From Zygnema cylindricum (Eukaryota > Streptophyta > Zygnematophyceae > Zygnematales > Zygnemataceae), in the NCBI GenBank assembly GCA_037447655.1, contig JBBHKE010002686.1, forward strand, positions 107,316 through 141,905: a stretch of DNA of 34,590 nt, written 5' to 3'. The notes below the pieces were generated by a model. That model did not search any database, was not told the origin of the DNA, and was given only the letters and a program-made list of their open reading frames with translations. Both the position numbers and the translations under genes were made by a program. Shown piece after piece: positions 1 through 7,778 of the stretch (position 1 is its first letter; every line of letters starts with the position of its first letter).

Positions 1-135
1 ATCTCGGAACAAATTACGGACATTTGTACGCCGCAAAGAGCTCTTGACATACTTGGACAATTGTCGACGCCAACTGTCATTTGTTGACGCCCACACGTGA
101 ACGACATAAGCAATCGTTCGAAGTTTCGTGGTATA
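1..135. other. Left flank, no gene seen
   Basis: This is the DNA outside the E1 5' LTR. I see no coding signal and no trace of the missing 5' part of the Root cap pseudogene that lies beyond E1. The five bases before the LTR (GTATA) have no counterpart after the 3' LTR. Confidence 0.5.
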
Positions 136-196
136 TGTTAGGATTACAATGTGGGATTTTGGTTCAGTTTTAGTGTGGGTCAGTTTTCTTGTCACA

Positions 197-218
197 CGTC
201 ACGTCACGCATTATATTT
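197..218 (+). promoter_or_regulatory. as-1-like bZIP site and TATA-like stretch in E1 LTR
   Basis: On the minus strand the sequence reads GTGACGTGACG, i.e. two TGACG cores in tandem, as in plant as-1/TGA-factor elements. It is followed within a few bases by a TTATATTT stretch that could be a TATA box. The 3' LTR keeps the doubled motif at 5642-5654. The motif match is seen; promoter function is inferred. Confidence 0.35.
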
Positions 219-435
219 CGTTTCATTAATACTTTTGTACTTTTGAGTTTCGTTTGATTAAGTGTGAACAGTTTGGTCTTTTTCATATAGGACTTCTAGT
301 ACTTTCGGTTCGTGCGTACGTCTAGCAGTTTCGTTAAATTACGTTGTACTTTAAGTTACGGTACTTCTAGATATTTCGTTTCGAGTAGTTTCAGTTTGCG
401 TCGTACTCTATTTTGCGTCTAAGTACATGTGATGC

Positions 436-456
436 TTCTAGAATTAGATTTCTAGA
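436..456 (+). promoter_or_regulatory. Heat-shock-element-like pair in E1 LTR
   Basis: TTCTAGAA at 436-443 and TTCTAGA at 450-456, starting 14 bp apart, match the TTCnnGAA core bound by heat-shock factors. The pair is intact in the E1 3' LTR (5881-5901) and in the E2 3' LTR (33394-33414) with the same spacing. Heat inducibility is inferred by analogy with heat-activated copia elements. Confidence 0.4.
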
Positions 457-700
457 TGTAATCTGCGACTAAGTTAAAATGCCAGCCAGTGAGGGAATTA
501 GATACAACTAAGAAATTATTGTAATATTAATGTGTGAGAATTAATTGGAATATCCTCTTCTGAATTACATATGTCTCTATCTATGTTCATGAGGATTTAA
601 TGTATGAGAGCTGGTTGATATTTGATGTGAGTGAAATTCGCTTCCGCATTGTAATTTGTCAATTTTTGAGCATTCCCATTGTGTTTTCGATCCTTTCAAT

Positions 701-712
701 TGGTATCGGAGC
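701..712 (+). promoter_or_regulatory. E1 primer-binding site (tRNA-iMet type)
   Basis: TGGTATCGGAGC lies two bases after the LTR end. It differs by one base from TGGTATCAGAGC, the usual complement of the plant initiator-Met tRNA 3' end, and marks the minus-strand DNA start site. Confidence 0.85.
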
Positions 713-748
713 AAGTTAGCTCAACATTGAGGATCTAGTGAGTTAGGT

Positions 749-994
749 ATGGGGGGAAAGAAAAAGAAGAACACACCCTCTCCATCCGGACCGAGGATGC
801 CTATGGGGACCTCGGGAACTTCGCCGACTCCCGAGCCATCTCTTCGGAGTCCGAGCGAACGAGAATTCAGTTTCGGTGAAGGAATTGCGCCAAATTCCGA
901 GGAGTCATTGCCAGCTAAACCCTTCGGATTGGATCAACCTAAAGAGAAGGAAAGTTATGACATTCGGTTAGATAGAGACACTTATAAGGAGTGA
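749..994 (+). CDS. E1 Gag N-terminal leader ORF, ends in stop
   Basis: This 81-codon ORF starts at the first ATG after the primer-binding site and begins MGGKKKKNTPSPSG. It is lysine-rich at the start, then Pro/Ser-rich and acidic, with no recognisable domain. It ends at TGA (992-994), and the same frame reopens at ATG 1004. The start is supported by E3 (10786), which begins MGGKKNKPNLSPSPS and shares a PSERE motif. I read it as the N-terminus of Gag separated by an in-frame stop. It could instead be a separate small protein followed by reinitiation nine bases later, because E2 and E3 also stop at about this point. Confidence 0.6.
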   Translation: MGGKKKKNTPSPSGPRMPMGTSGTSPTPEPSLRSPSEREFSFGEGIAPNSEESLPAKPFGLDQPKEKESYDIRLDRDTYKE

Positions 995-1003
995 GAGAAA
1001 TTT

Positions 1004-2437
1004 ATGAAAGAGAAGGATAAAAAGGTGAAAAATGAAAATGTTTCGGTCAAAGAGGAATTCGAGGGCAGCTCTAGCTCTAGTTCTAGTAGCAGCTCAGATA
1101 ATTCGGATGATGATGAAAAATGTAAGAAAAAGAAAAAGAAAAAGATAGAAGAGGATTTTGATTTTGATAGTGAGTTGGAAGGAGAAGAAGATTTTCGAAT
1201 GGGAGGCAAGCCGGTTATCTTTGACGGATCAAACTACGCTATTTGGAAGAAGAACATGAGAGCGAGTCTCATCTTGAAGAAGTTATGGAAGATCGTCAAC
1301 GGCAAGGAGAAAATGCCAAAAGATCCCAAGGCACAAAATTTGTGGAGATTGAAAGATATGGCGGCCATGAATGGATTGATTCAAAGTTGTACCGGTTCGG
1401 TCCATGATTATTTTCTCATTCATGATACCGCACATAAATGTTGGCAAGCGTTAGAAAATTATTTTGAGAAAGGAGTCAAAGATAAGGCAAATTATGTGTT
1501 CAAAGATTTCATTAAGTTTAAGTTTAAGCATAATGAGTCAATAGATGATGGAGTCAAAAGATTTTATATTTTGTTGGAGCAATTGAGTAGTCTTGGTAAA
1601 ATTGTACCCGAAAATGAAAAGTTACAAGTGTTTTTAGAGGGATTACTGGAAAGATATTCTACGTCTAGTGAAATAATTCAATCTAAAAGGAAGGCTACAC
1701 TTGAATATGCGGTGAATTATTTGAAGTCCGTTGAGAAGTCTAGAGAGAGTGTAGGTAGAGATTTTGAAAGTAGTGGAATCCATAATGTAAATACCTCCAA
1801 TTCCCCGGATCTAAATTTGTTCCGAGGAAGAGGGGGTATTAGAGGAAATTTTAGAGGAAGAGGTAGAGGAAAAAGTCAAAATGTTGGATTTAGTAGAGGT
1901 CAATTTGATAAATCTAACACCTCTAACGTGACTTGTTTCAAATGTGATAAGGTTGGGCATTTTGCAGCCGAATGCCCGGATAAGGAGAAGAGGTGCAATA
2001 TTTGTCATAAGTGGGGACATGTGAGTTCTCATTGTTTCCAACGAGAAGGCAAAAATTCTTCCTTTTATGACAATCGAGGAAATGTACAAGGACGTGGCCG
2101 AGGACGCGGACGCGGTCGTGGCATTTTAAGAGGATCCGGTTATCAAGGAAATTATACGGAATTTGAAAAAGACTTTGAGGAGCGAAATTACAATTTGACT
2201 ATTTTATTGGACGAGAAAACCGGAGCAATTTTGAATTCGACTTCTAGTAATCATTGTGTAAAAGATTGGATTATTGATACCGGCGCAACTCATCATGTGT
2301 GTACGGATTTAAGTTTATTTTTGGATACAAGGAAGCTTACGGTTCCAAAGAATGTCACCGTTGCGAGTGGACATGTGATTCCGGTGGACACGGTTGGAAC
2401 GGTCCGAATTGATTTACCGGTGAGAGATAAATTTTGA
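1004..2437 (+). CDS. gag-pol: E1 Gag core and aspartic protease (copia)
   Basis: This 477-codon segment is in the same frame as the upstream leader ORF. An acidic Ser-rich stretch (residues about 24-60) is followed by the copia Gag domain (UBN2-like, residues about 70-245, from NYAIWKKNMRAS). Two CCHC zinc knuckles follow: CFKCDKVGHFAAEC and CNICHKWGHVSSHC, flanked by Arg-Gly-rich tracts typical of RNA binding. The aspartic protease motif DWIIDTGATHHVC (genome about 2267-2305) gives the catalytic Asp-Thr-Gly. Gag would form the particle and package RNA; the protease would cleave the polyprotein. An in-frame TGA at 2435-2437 ends the segment within the protease domain, and E2 has sense codons there, so I take it as decay. 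Confidence 0.85.
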   Translation: MKEKDKKVKNENVSVKEEFEGSSSSSSSSSSDNSDDDEKCKKKKKKKIEEDFDFDSELEGEEDFRMGGKPVIFDGSNYAIWKKNMRASLILKKLWKIVNGKEKMPKDPKAQNLWRLKDMAAMNGLIQSCTGSVHDYFLIHDTAHKCWQALENYFEKGVKDKANYVFKDFIKFKFKHNESIDDGVKRFYILLEQLSSLGKIVPENEKLQVFLEGLLERYSTSSEIIQSKRKATLEYAVNYLKSVEKSRESVGRDFESSGIHNVNTSNSPDLNLFRGRGGIRGNFRGRGRGKSQNVGFSRGQFDKSNTSNVTCFKCDKVGHFAAECPDKEKRCNICHKWGHVSSHCFQREGKNSSFYDNRGNVQGRGRGRGRGRGILRGSGYQGNYTEFEKDFEERNYNLTILLDEKTGAILNSTSSNHCVKDWIIDTGATHHVCTDLSLFLDTRKLTVPKNVTVASGHVIPVDTVGTVRIDLPVRDKF

Positions 2438-3007
2438 AATGTTAGAGTGGATAAAGCTAAGTTGAATGATGCTTTGTTTATTCCTAATGGAGTGGTGAAT
2501 TTGGTTAGTGTTCCTCAAATTCAAAAGGCCGGAGGTAGAGTTATTTCTTTGGAGGATTTTAGAATCATGATTAAAAGTAAGGAAGGAATTCAAATTGGGG
2601 AAGGATTTGTGTCGGATAATTTGGTTAGTAAGTTAATTTGGAAACGGCCGGTTAAAGAGGAACCTTCTATGCTTTCCGTGGAGATGGAGAAAGGCGACCT
2701 TAGCCTTTGGCATCATCGGTTATGCCACACTTCGGAGGAAAACATTAAAAGGATGATTAAGAATTCTTCGGTGAGAGGTTTGGAATTGGCGACCGGAGAA
2801 AAGGTGAATGGATGTAATGGTTGTAGCAAGGGGAAGCAAATGAGGAAACCTCATCCTGTCAAAAATGTAAAATTTCGAGCCAGTCAACCTTTGGAACTTA
2901 TTCATGTGGATCTATGTGGACCTATTAAGCCAAGGAGTCTTGGGGGAAATAGATATATTTTTGTGATTGTTGATGATTTTCCCGAAAGAGTTGGGTGTAT
3001 CTTTTGA
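2438..3007 (+). CDS. E1 protease end, pre-integrase and start of integrase
   Basis: This continues the frame of the preceding Gag-PR segment after the TGA. It carries the rest of the protease region (PNGVVNLVSVPQIQKAGG), then the copia GAG-pre-integrase zinc region (HHRLCH with CNGCSKGKQ, an HHCC pattern) at about 2711-2840. The integrase core follows (HVDLCGP, first catalytic Asp, about 2905). A one-base loss near 2980, just after VIVDDF, throws the frame off and the segment ends at an out-of-frame stop at 3005-3007. Integration of the cDNA would depend on the next segment too, so this copy cannot make a whole integrase. Confidence 0.8.
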   Translation, partial: NVRVDKAKLNDALFIPNGVVNLVSVPQIQKAGGRVISLEDFRIMIKSKEGIQIGEGFVSDNLVSKLIWKRPVKEEPSMLSVEMEKGDLSLWHHRLCHTSEENIKRMIKNSSVRGLELATGEKVNGCNGCSKGKQMRKPHPVKNVKFRASQPLELIHVDLCGPIKPRSLGGNRYIFVIVDDFPERVGCIF

Positions 3008-3825
3008 AAAGGAAGTCGGAGGCTTTGGATTATTTTAATAAGTTTGTTGTGATGGCTGAAAGGGAATCGGACAGGAAATTGAAATCCGTGAGGTCGGATA
3101 ATGGTGGAGAATTTATTGCATTTAAGGAGTTTTGTGAAGAGCGGGGAATCAAGCAACAATTTACCGCCGCTTATTCACCCGAATCTAATGGAGTGGCCGA
3201 AAGGAAAAACAAGACGTTGCAGGAAATGGTGCGTGCGATGCTTCATAGCACGAATCACAATGCTTGGCTTTGGGGAGAAGCCAAAGTCACGGCAAACTAT
3301 GTGTGTAATCGAAGATTGACTTCGATATCTGGCGAAAAGACGCCTCAAGAACTTTGGAGTGGACAGGTTCCGTCTGTACGACATTTAAGAATTTGGGGTT
3401 GCCGGGCGACCGTATATATTGACCGAAATAAACGGACCGGCAAGTTTAGTCTACGAAGTTGGAGTGGAATTTTTGTCGGATATAGTGCGAAATCAAATCA
3501 ATACCGAATCTTCAATCTTGTGACGCAGAACGTAGTGGAGTCACGGAATGTTGACTTCCACGAGAATTTAAAGGCGGCCATGGAATATTCGGAAGAAAAG
3601 GAGCGAAGCTTGGATTTTGAAGAAGAAAACAGTTTGGAGGAGTTCGAAGTTGCGGATTCGTCGGATGAGGAAAACGATTATTATGAGACTCCAAAACGGA
3701 AACCGAAATTCGGTAAAGTTTCAAATTCTGATAAATTTGATTTGGAATCTAATTTGAGTGATGATAAGTCTGAGAGTTCAAAATTATCCTTAAAAAGTCA
3801 AATTAGTGAAAAGAGTATGCCATGA
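2995..3825 (+). CDS. E1 integrase core, C-terminal part, and acidic linker
   Basis: Integrase resumes here in the frame offset by the upstream single-base loss; similarity begins at about 2983. It has the second catalytic Asp in RSDNGGEF (about 3094) and the Glu in SPESNGVAERKN (about 3178), completing the DDE triad. The copia integrase C-terminal region follows (LWSGQVPSVRHLRIWGCRA). From about 3590 the protein becomes a strongly acidic Ser/Glu/Asp linker, which is usual between copia integrase and RT. The TGA at 3823-3825 is not clearly matched in E2, and the frame continues through it to the UAG at 3991. Confidence 0.85.
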   Translation: MYLLKRKSEALDYFNKFVVMAERESDRKLKSVRSDNGGEFIAFKEFCEERGIKQQFTAAYSPESNGVAERKNKTLQEMVRAMLHSTNHNAWLWGEAKVTANYVCNRRLTSISGEKTPQELWSGQVPSVRHLRIWGCRATVYIDRNKRTGKFSLRSWSGIFVGYSAKSNQYRIFNLVTQNVVESRNVDFHENLKAAMEYSEEKERSLDFEEENSLEEFEVADSSDEENDYYETPKRKPKFGKVSNSDKFDLESNLSDDKSESSKLSLKSQISEKSMP

Positions 3826-3990
3826 ATTTCTAAAAAGAGTGAAAAGAATGTAATGGAAGAAGAAGTGATTGTTAGGAGAAGTAATCGAGAGAATAAGGGA
3901 AAAGCACCTGAGAGACTAAGTCTTCAAATGAAAGCCAGTGATAAATCTCACAATTTTATTTCAGAGGCTAAGTTAAATGAATTCCTTTTA

Positions 3991-3999
3991 TAGCAATTA
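3991..3999 (+). promoter_or_regulatory. Candidate programmed readthrough stop (UAG CAA UUA)
   Basis: TAG CAA TTA is in frame with integrase/linker upstream and RT downstream. It matches the tobamovirus-type leaky-stop consensus UAG CAR YYA exactly. E2 has the same TAG CAA TTA at 31422-31430 in the same place, with 18 identical bases around the stop (CTTTTATAGCAATTACTG). Coding similarity continues on both sides (LNEFLL before; GDP-SY after). The three other E1 stops lack this context. Readthrough is inferred, not shown. Confidence 0.55.
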
Positions 4000-5547
4000 C
4001 TGCAAGAGAGTGTAAGTGGTGACCCGAAATCTTATATGGAAGCTAGAAATTCGAGTGATTGGGAGTCTAAGTGGAAATATGCATTTGAAAAAGAATATAA
4101 ATCTATTGTTGAGAATGAGACTTTTGAGGAAGTAGAACTACCTGAGGGAAAGAAGGCCATTGATTCTAAGTGGGTATTTAAAACAAAAACTGGTGTTTCT
4201 GGTGAATTAATTAAGTATAAAGCAAGATTAATATGTAAGGGATTTCAACAGAAAGAGGGAGTGGATTATACGGAGACATATGCTCCCGTGGTCAAGTTTG
4301 ATTCTTTGAGGATGATCATCGCATTGGCGGCAGCCGGGAAAAAGCATATTCTTCAGATGAACGTGGTGACCGCTTTTCTCAATGGAGATCTTGAGGAGGA
4401 GGTTTATATGAAGATTCCGGAAGGAGTACCATCTAAACCCGGTTTAGTGTGGAGACTAAAGAAATCCTTGTATGAGTTGAAGCAAGCACCGAGGACATGG
4501 TATTTACGCTTACATAAGGTTTTGATTGATTTTGGATTTGTGAGAATAATTTCAGATTCCGGTGTATATGTGAAAGGAAATGGAGTGGATCAAATTATTT
4601 TTAGTGTCTATGTGGATGATTTCATTATGGTGTCAGATAGTTTAGAGAAAATTAAAGAATTGAAGTTTTATTTGAAAAAGCATTTTAAGGTGACAAACTT
4701 AGGTGAAGCAAAATATATATTGGGAATTGAGGTGATTAGGAGTAAATCTGGATGTATTAAATTGAGTCAAGAACAATATTGTAAAGAAGTTCTTACTCAA
4801 TTTTCTATGTTAGGTTCTAAGCCCCTTAGCACACCTCTAGACCCAAAATTACAGCTTAGCAAATTTGATGATGAGGAAATTGTTAACGTCCCTTATAGAG
4901 AGGCAATTGGATGCCTAATGTATTTGAGTGTAGGGACAGGACCGGATATTTCTACAGCTGTTTCAATTGTTAGCAGGTATAGTCAAGCTACAAATAAGCA
5001 ACATTGGGAATCGGTCAAGCGAATTTTCAGGTATTTGGCCGGAACATTGGACATTGGATTGGTTTACCGAAGTGGAGACGATTTGGATTGCTTCGGATAT
5101 TGCGATGCTGATTGGGGAGGTGACTTCGACACGGGAAAGTCCACCTCTGGTTATGCTTTTGTATTAAGTGGAGCGGCAATCTCATGGAGCTCCAGATTAC
5201 AGCCTACGGTGGCTTTAAGTTCAACTGAAGCGGAGTACATGGCGGCTTGTCATGCGGCAAAAGCTTCAATTTGGATTAAGGACATGTTGAGTGAGTTGGG
5301 AATTTTTGAGAAGTGTATGAAGATTTATTCTGACAGCATGAGTAGTATTGCTTTAGTGAAGAATCCGGTGTTTCATAAAAGGACAAAACATATTAGAATT
5401 CAGTGGCATTTTGTGAGAGATTTAGTGAAGGATAAAGAGTTAGAATTTGTATTTGTTCCTACTTTGGAGGAGGCAGCAAATATGTTAACTAAAGCTGCAA
5501 TGCATGATGTCTTTGTTAGAGGAAGACCTAAGTTAGGATTATTTTGA
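3994..5547 (+). CDS. E1 reverse transcriptase and RNase H (copia)
   Basis: This segment is open from the UAG to TGA 5545-5547; the first ATG is at 4036. The RT (RVT_2 type) runs from [20 protein letters not shown] through [32 protein letters not shown] and the YVDD box (SVYVDDFIMVS, about 4606). RNase H follows (GYCDADWGG, STEAEYMA, HKRTKHIRI), and the C-terminus is RGRPKLGLF as in E2. RT makes cDNA from the element RNA, and RNase H removes the RNA strand. Two likely damaging changes are seen: the motif A catalytic Asp is Asn (AAC at 4360-4362; E2 has Asp), and the usual Gly in SLYGLKQAPR is Glu. The enzyme is probably inactive in this copy. Confidence 0.9.
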   Translation, partial: QLLQESVSGDPKSYMEARNSSDWESKWKYAFEKEYKSIVENETFEEVELPEGKKAIDSKWVFKTKTGVSGELIKYKARLICKGFQQKEGVDYTETYAPVVKFDSLRMIIALAAAGKKHILQMNVVTAFLNGDLEEEVYMKIPEGVPSKPGLVWRLKKSLYELKQAPRTWYLRLHKVLIDFGFVRIISDSGVYVKGNGVDQIIFSVYVDDFIMVSDSLEKIKELKFYLKKHFKVTNLGEAKYILGIEVIRSKSGCIKLSQEQYCKEVLTQFSMLGSKPLSTPLDPKLQLSKFDDEEIVNVPYREAIGCLMYLSVGTGPDISTAVSIVSRYSQATNKQHWESVKRIFRYLAGTLDIGLVYRSGDDLDCFGYCDADWGGDFDTGKSTSGYAFVLSGAAISWSSRLQPTVALSSTEAEYMAACHAAKASIWIKDMLSELGIFEKCMKIYSDSMSSIALVKNPVFHKRTKHIRIQWHFVRDLVKDKELEFVFVPTLEEAANMLTKAAMHDVFVRGRPKLGLF

Positions 5548-5569
5548 GTGTGGTATAAATCCTCACATT

Positions 5570-5580
5570 GAGAGGGGGAA
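5570..5580 (+). promoter_or_regulatory. E1 polypurine tract
   Basis: GAGAGGGGGAA sits immediately before the 3' LTR start TGTTAGG. It is the expected plus-strand DNA priming site, and E2 has the near-identical GAGAGGGGGA at 33008-33017. Confidence 0.85.
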
Positions 5581-6143
5581 TGTTAGGATTACAATGTGGG
5601 ATTTTGGTTCAGTTTTAGTGTGGGTCAGTTTTCTTGTCACGCGTCACGTCACGCATTATATTTCGTTTCATTAATACCTTTGTACTTTTCAGTTTCGTTT
5701 GATTAAGTGTGAACAGTTTGGTCTTTTTCATACGGGACTTTTAGTACTTTCGGTTCGTGCGTACGTCTAGCAGTTTCGTTAGATTACGTTGTACTTTAAG
5801 TTACGGTACTTCTAGATATTTCGTTTCGAGTAGTTTCAGTTTGCGTCGTACTCTATTTTGCGTCTAAGTACATGTGATGCTTCTAGAATTAGATTTCTAG
5901 ATGTAATCTGCGACTAAGTTAAAATGCCAGCCAGTGAGGGAATTAGATACAACTAAGAAATTATTGTAATATTAATGTGTGAGAATTAATTGGAATATCC
6001 TCTTCTGAATTACATATGTCTCTATCTATGTTCATGAGGATTTAATGTATGAGAGCTGGTTGATATTTGATGTGAGTGAAATTCGCTTCCGCATTGTAAT
6101 TTGTCAATTTTTGCGCATTCCCATTGTGTTTTCGATCCTTTCA
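5581..6143 (+). repeat. E1 3' LTR
   Basis: Direct copy of 136-698 with about 8 substitutions and no net indel. It keeps the doubled TGACG motif and the TTCTAGAA pair (5881-5901). Instead of host flank, it runs straight on into a second primer-binding site. Confidence 0.95.
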
Positions 6144-6203
6144 ATTGGTATCGGAGCAAGTTAGCTCAACATTGAGGATCTAGTGAGTTAGGTATGGGGG
6201 GAA
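6144..6203 (+). repeat. Second copy of E1 PBS and leader, fused to pseudogene
   Basis: These 60 bases are identical by eye to 699-758: primer-binding site, untranslated leader, gag ATG (6194) and the first few bases of gag. Homology to E1 ends at 6203 and homology to Root cap exon 2 begins at 6204, with a shared GAAG-type microhomology. The gag ATG is out of frame with the exon. The simplest reading is a truncated tandem element joined to the gene by illegitimate recombination. Confidence 0.85.
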
Positions 6204-7778
6204 GAAGAAGACGGCGGAGAAGTGCTGCCTCAAGTGCAAGGACGCCGCCAAGTGTACCTTCTGGCAGTGGCTCAACATGTACGGACACTCCTCTCTTGCA
6301 CATACATCTTTGTCCTCGCTGTTCTTCTCTTTCGCACAATCCCTGGTTAGGGAAAGTCTATTTGGGTTTCTTTTCTCACGCTGTTTGTCACTTCCTCGTC
6401 ATCTATATGTAATTTATGACAGTTCTGTAAAATCTACTGAAGCCATCCCAGGTTACACTCGTCAATTTTACTGCTGAATCCTGACATAAAAAACCAAGAG
6501 CACCCTCGTTAATTTTGCTGGTGAGTCCTGACATAAAAAAACAAGAGCATGGAAAGGGAGCTGAAACTAACTCGCATAGCAATGTCTTTATTTGGACAGG
6601 GGAGCGTACGGAGGATTGTGCTTCGTGTACCGCGGCGGAAAGGGTCCCGAGTGTACGGCCAACGTGCTCGTGAAGACCAAGGTGGGCGGCAAGTGCAAGG
6701 CGACCGTCAAGAACGATCCGCATCTGGTCGGTGCGCACGGAACACACTACGACTTCAGCGGCCAGCCCGACAAAAGCTTTTGTCTTCTTTCGACGCCAAC
6801 CTCCACATCAACATGAAGATGACCTTGTACTTGGACAACCGTACGGAAAGTGCCACGGTTATCAAGAACGAAAAGCTTTGCGAACATGGATCAAGGAAGT
6901 GGGTCTTTTGTGGTTCGCGGAGGGAGAAGGCCATAGTCTCCATTTAGTGGCACGTGGGGGGAAGGAAACTAGTCGTGGGAAGGGATTTTTGGAACTCGCG
7001 GCAGTAGACGGTGAGGATCTTCCGAGAATGCAGGTTGGAAATGAGTTGAAAATGGAAGGTGGTCTGACCATCAAGTTTGAGGATATAGAGAAGAAGGGAC
7101 CTTATGATGTGGACTATTACAGTGTGAAAATCACGGATCTTTTGGACATGGACGTCCGTATTCGTGTGGCAAATCCGTTACTTCAGAGGCCGGAAGACGC
7201 CGAGGTCCACATCAACCTCGGGATCAACTGGTTTAAGGTACCATTCTAAGTCTCTCTTTCCCTCTCAAACTATTATCAAACCATATTTTACTGGAGTCGC
7301 AGCTTATCCATTTCCCTGTCTTTATTCTCAATCTCAGTCTCGTCCACATTCACTTTCACTTGCAGTCACACATTCTTTAAAATTTCAAGTTCCCACATTT
7401 CTTCTCCAACTTCTTTTTATATCTCTATCTATATCCAGACGACTCCCACCGACCTTTTCTGCCCAACTTATCCAAACATCTTTCTCTCCCTCCTTCCCAC
7501 TTTTTCCCCCTCTCTCTCCCTCTCTCCAGACTACTCCCTCGGTCCACGGAGTTCTCGGCCAGACGTACCGGGAAGGGCGGGAAAATCGGGCCGTTGAATT
7601 CTCGCGTCTGGCGGCCCTCCTCCAGCATCCCATTGCGGCCGACAGCGACAGCGGCCGAGGATTCCTCGACGGCGAGCCGACCGACTATGTCTCTTCAGAT
7701 GTCTTGAACGCGGATTGCAAGTTTTCGGCTTTCCGGAAAAACGACCAGCGGGACGTGTTGAAACTGTCGGCCAATTAG
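6204..7778 (+). pseudogene. 5'-truncated Root cap family pseudogene
   Basis: This is a diverged paralogue of the intact gene at 16400-18889. Recognisable exons are 6204-6278 (KKTAEKCCLKCKD, Cys-rich PAN-like part), 6600-7237 (VWF-D-like DPHLVGAHGTHYDFSG through LLQRPEDAEVHINLG), and 7530-7778 (HGVLGQTYREGRENRAVEF to stop TAG). GT/AG borders are present at 6279/6599 and 7238/7529. Exon 1 with the signal peptide and the first half of exon 2 are gone, replaced by E1 leader. Two single-base losses shift the frame, in the Ser codon at about 6790 and near 6870. The intron that splits the 6600-7237 region in the paralogue is precisely absent here. A functional product is very unlikely; an LTR-driven chimeric transcript is possible. 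Confidence 0.85.

Larger units (their letters stand above)
136..698 (+). repeat. E1 5' LTR
   Basis: A 563-bp direct repeat matching 5581-6143. It starts TGTTAGG and ends TTTCA, two bases before the primer-binding site. It contains a bZIP-type doubled TGACG motif at 197-209, a TATATTT-like stretch at about 212, and a TTCTAGAA / TTCTAGA pair at 436-456 resembling heat-shock elements. It would supply promoter and polyadenylation signals. Confidence 0.95.
136..6143 (+). mobile_element. Ty1/copia LTR retrotransposon E1
   Basis: The element has LTRs at 136-698 and 5581-6143, a tRNA-iMet-type primer-binding site two bases after the 5' LTR, gag, protease, integrase, RT and RNase H in copia order, and a polypurine tract just before the 3' LTR. 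LTRs start TGTTAGG and end CA. The two LTRs are colinear (constant offset 5445) with about 8 substitutions by eye, so insertion is fairly recent. The coding frame is interrupted by in-frame stops at 992, 2435, 3823 and 3991 and by one frameshift near 2980, so this copy is probably non-autonomous. No target-site duplication is visible, because the 3' LTR continues into a second leader copy. The order PR-IN-RT-RH is diagnostic of copia; I cannot name the lineage. Confidence 0.95.

Noticed and set aside
131-6148. Target-site duplication for E1
   Set aside because: GTATA precedes the 5' LTR but ATTGG (start of the second leader) follows the 3' LTR, so no duplication can be claimed.
6194-6412. 72-codon ORF from the duplicated gag ATG as a real chimeric gene
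   Set aside because: It reads the host exon out of frame and runs into intron. A transcript is possible but no coding constraint is visible, so it is mentioned only under the fusion finding.
7164-7778. 204-codon plus ORF as a separate protein
   Set aside because: It reads through the intron at 7238-7529 and only its last 82 codons are Root cap exon 5; the front part is out of frame.
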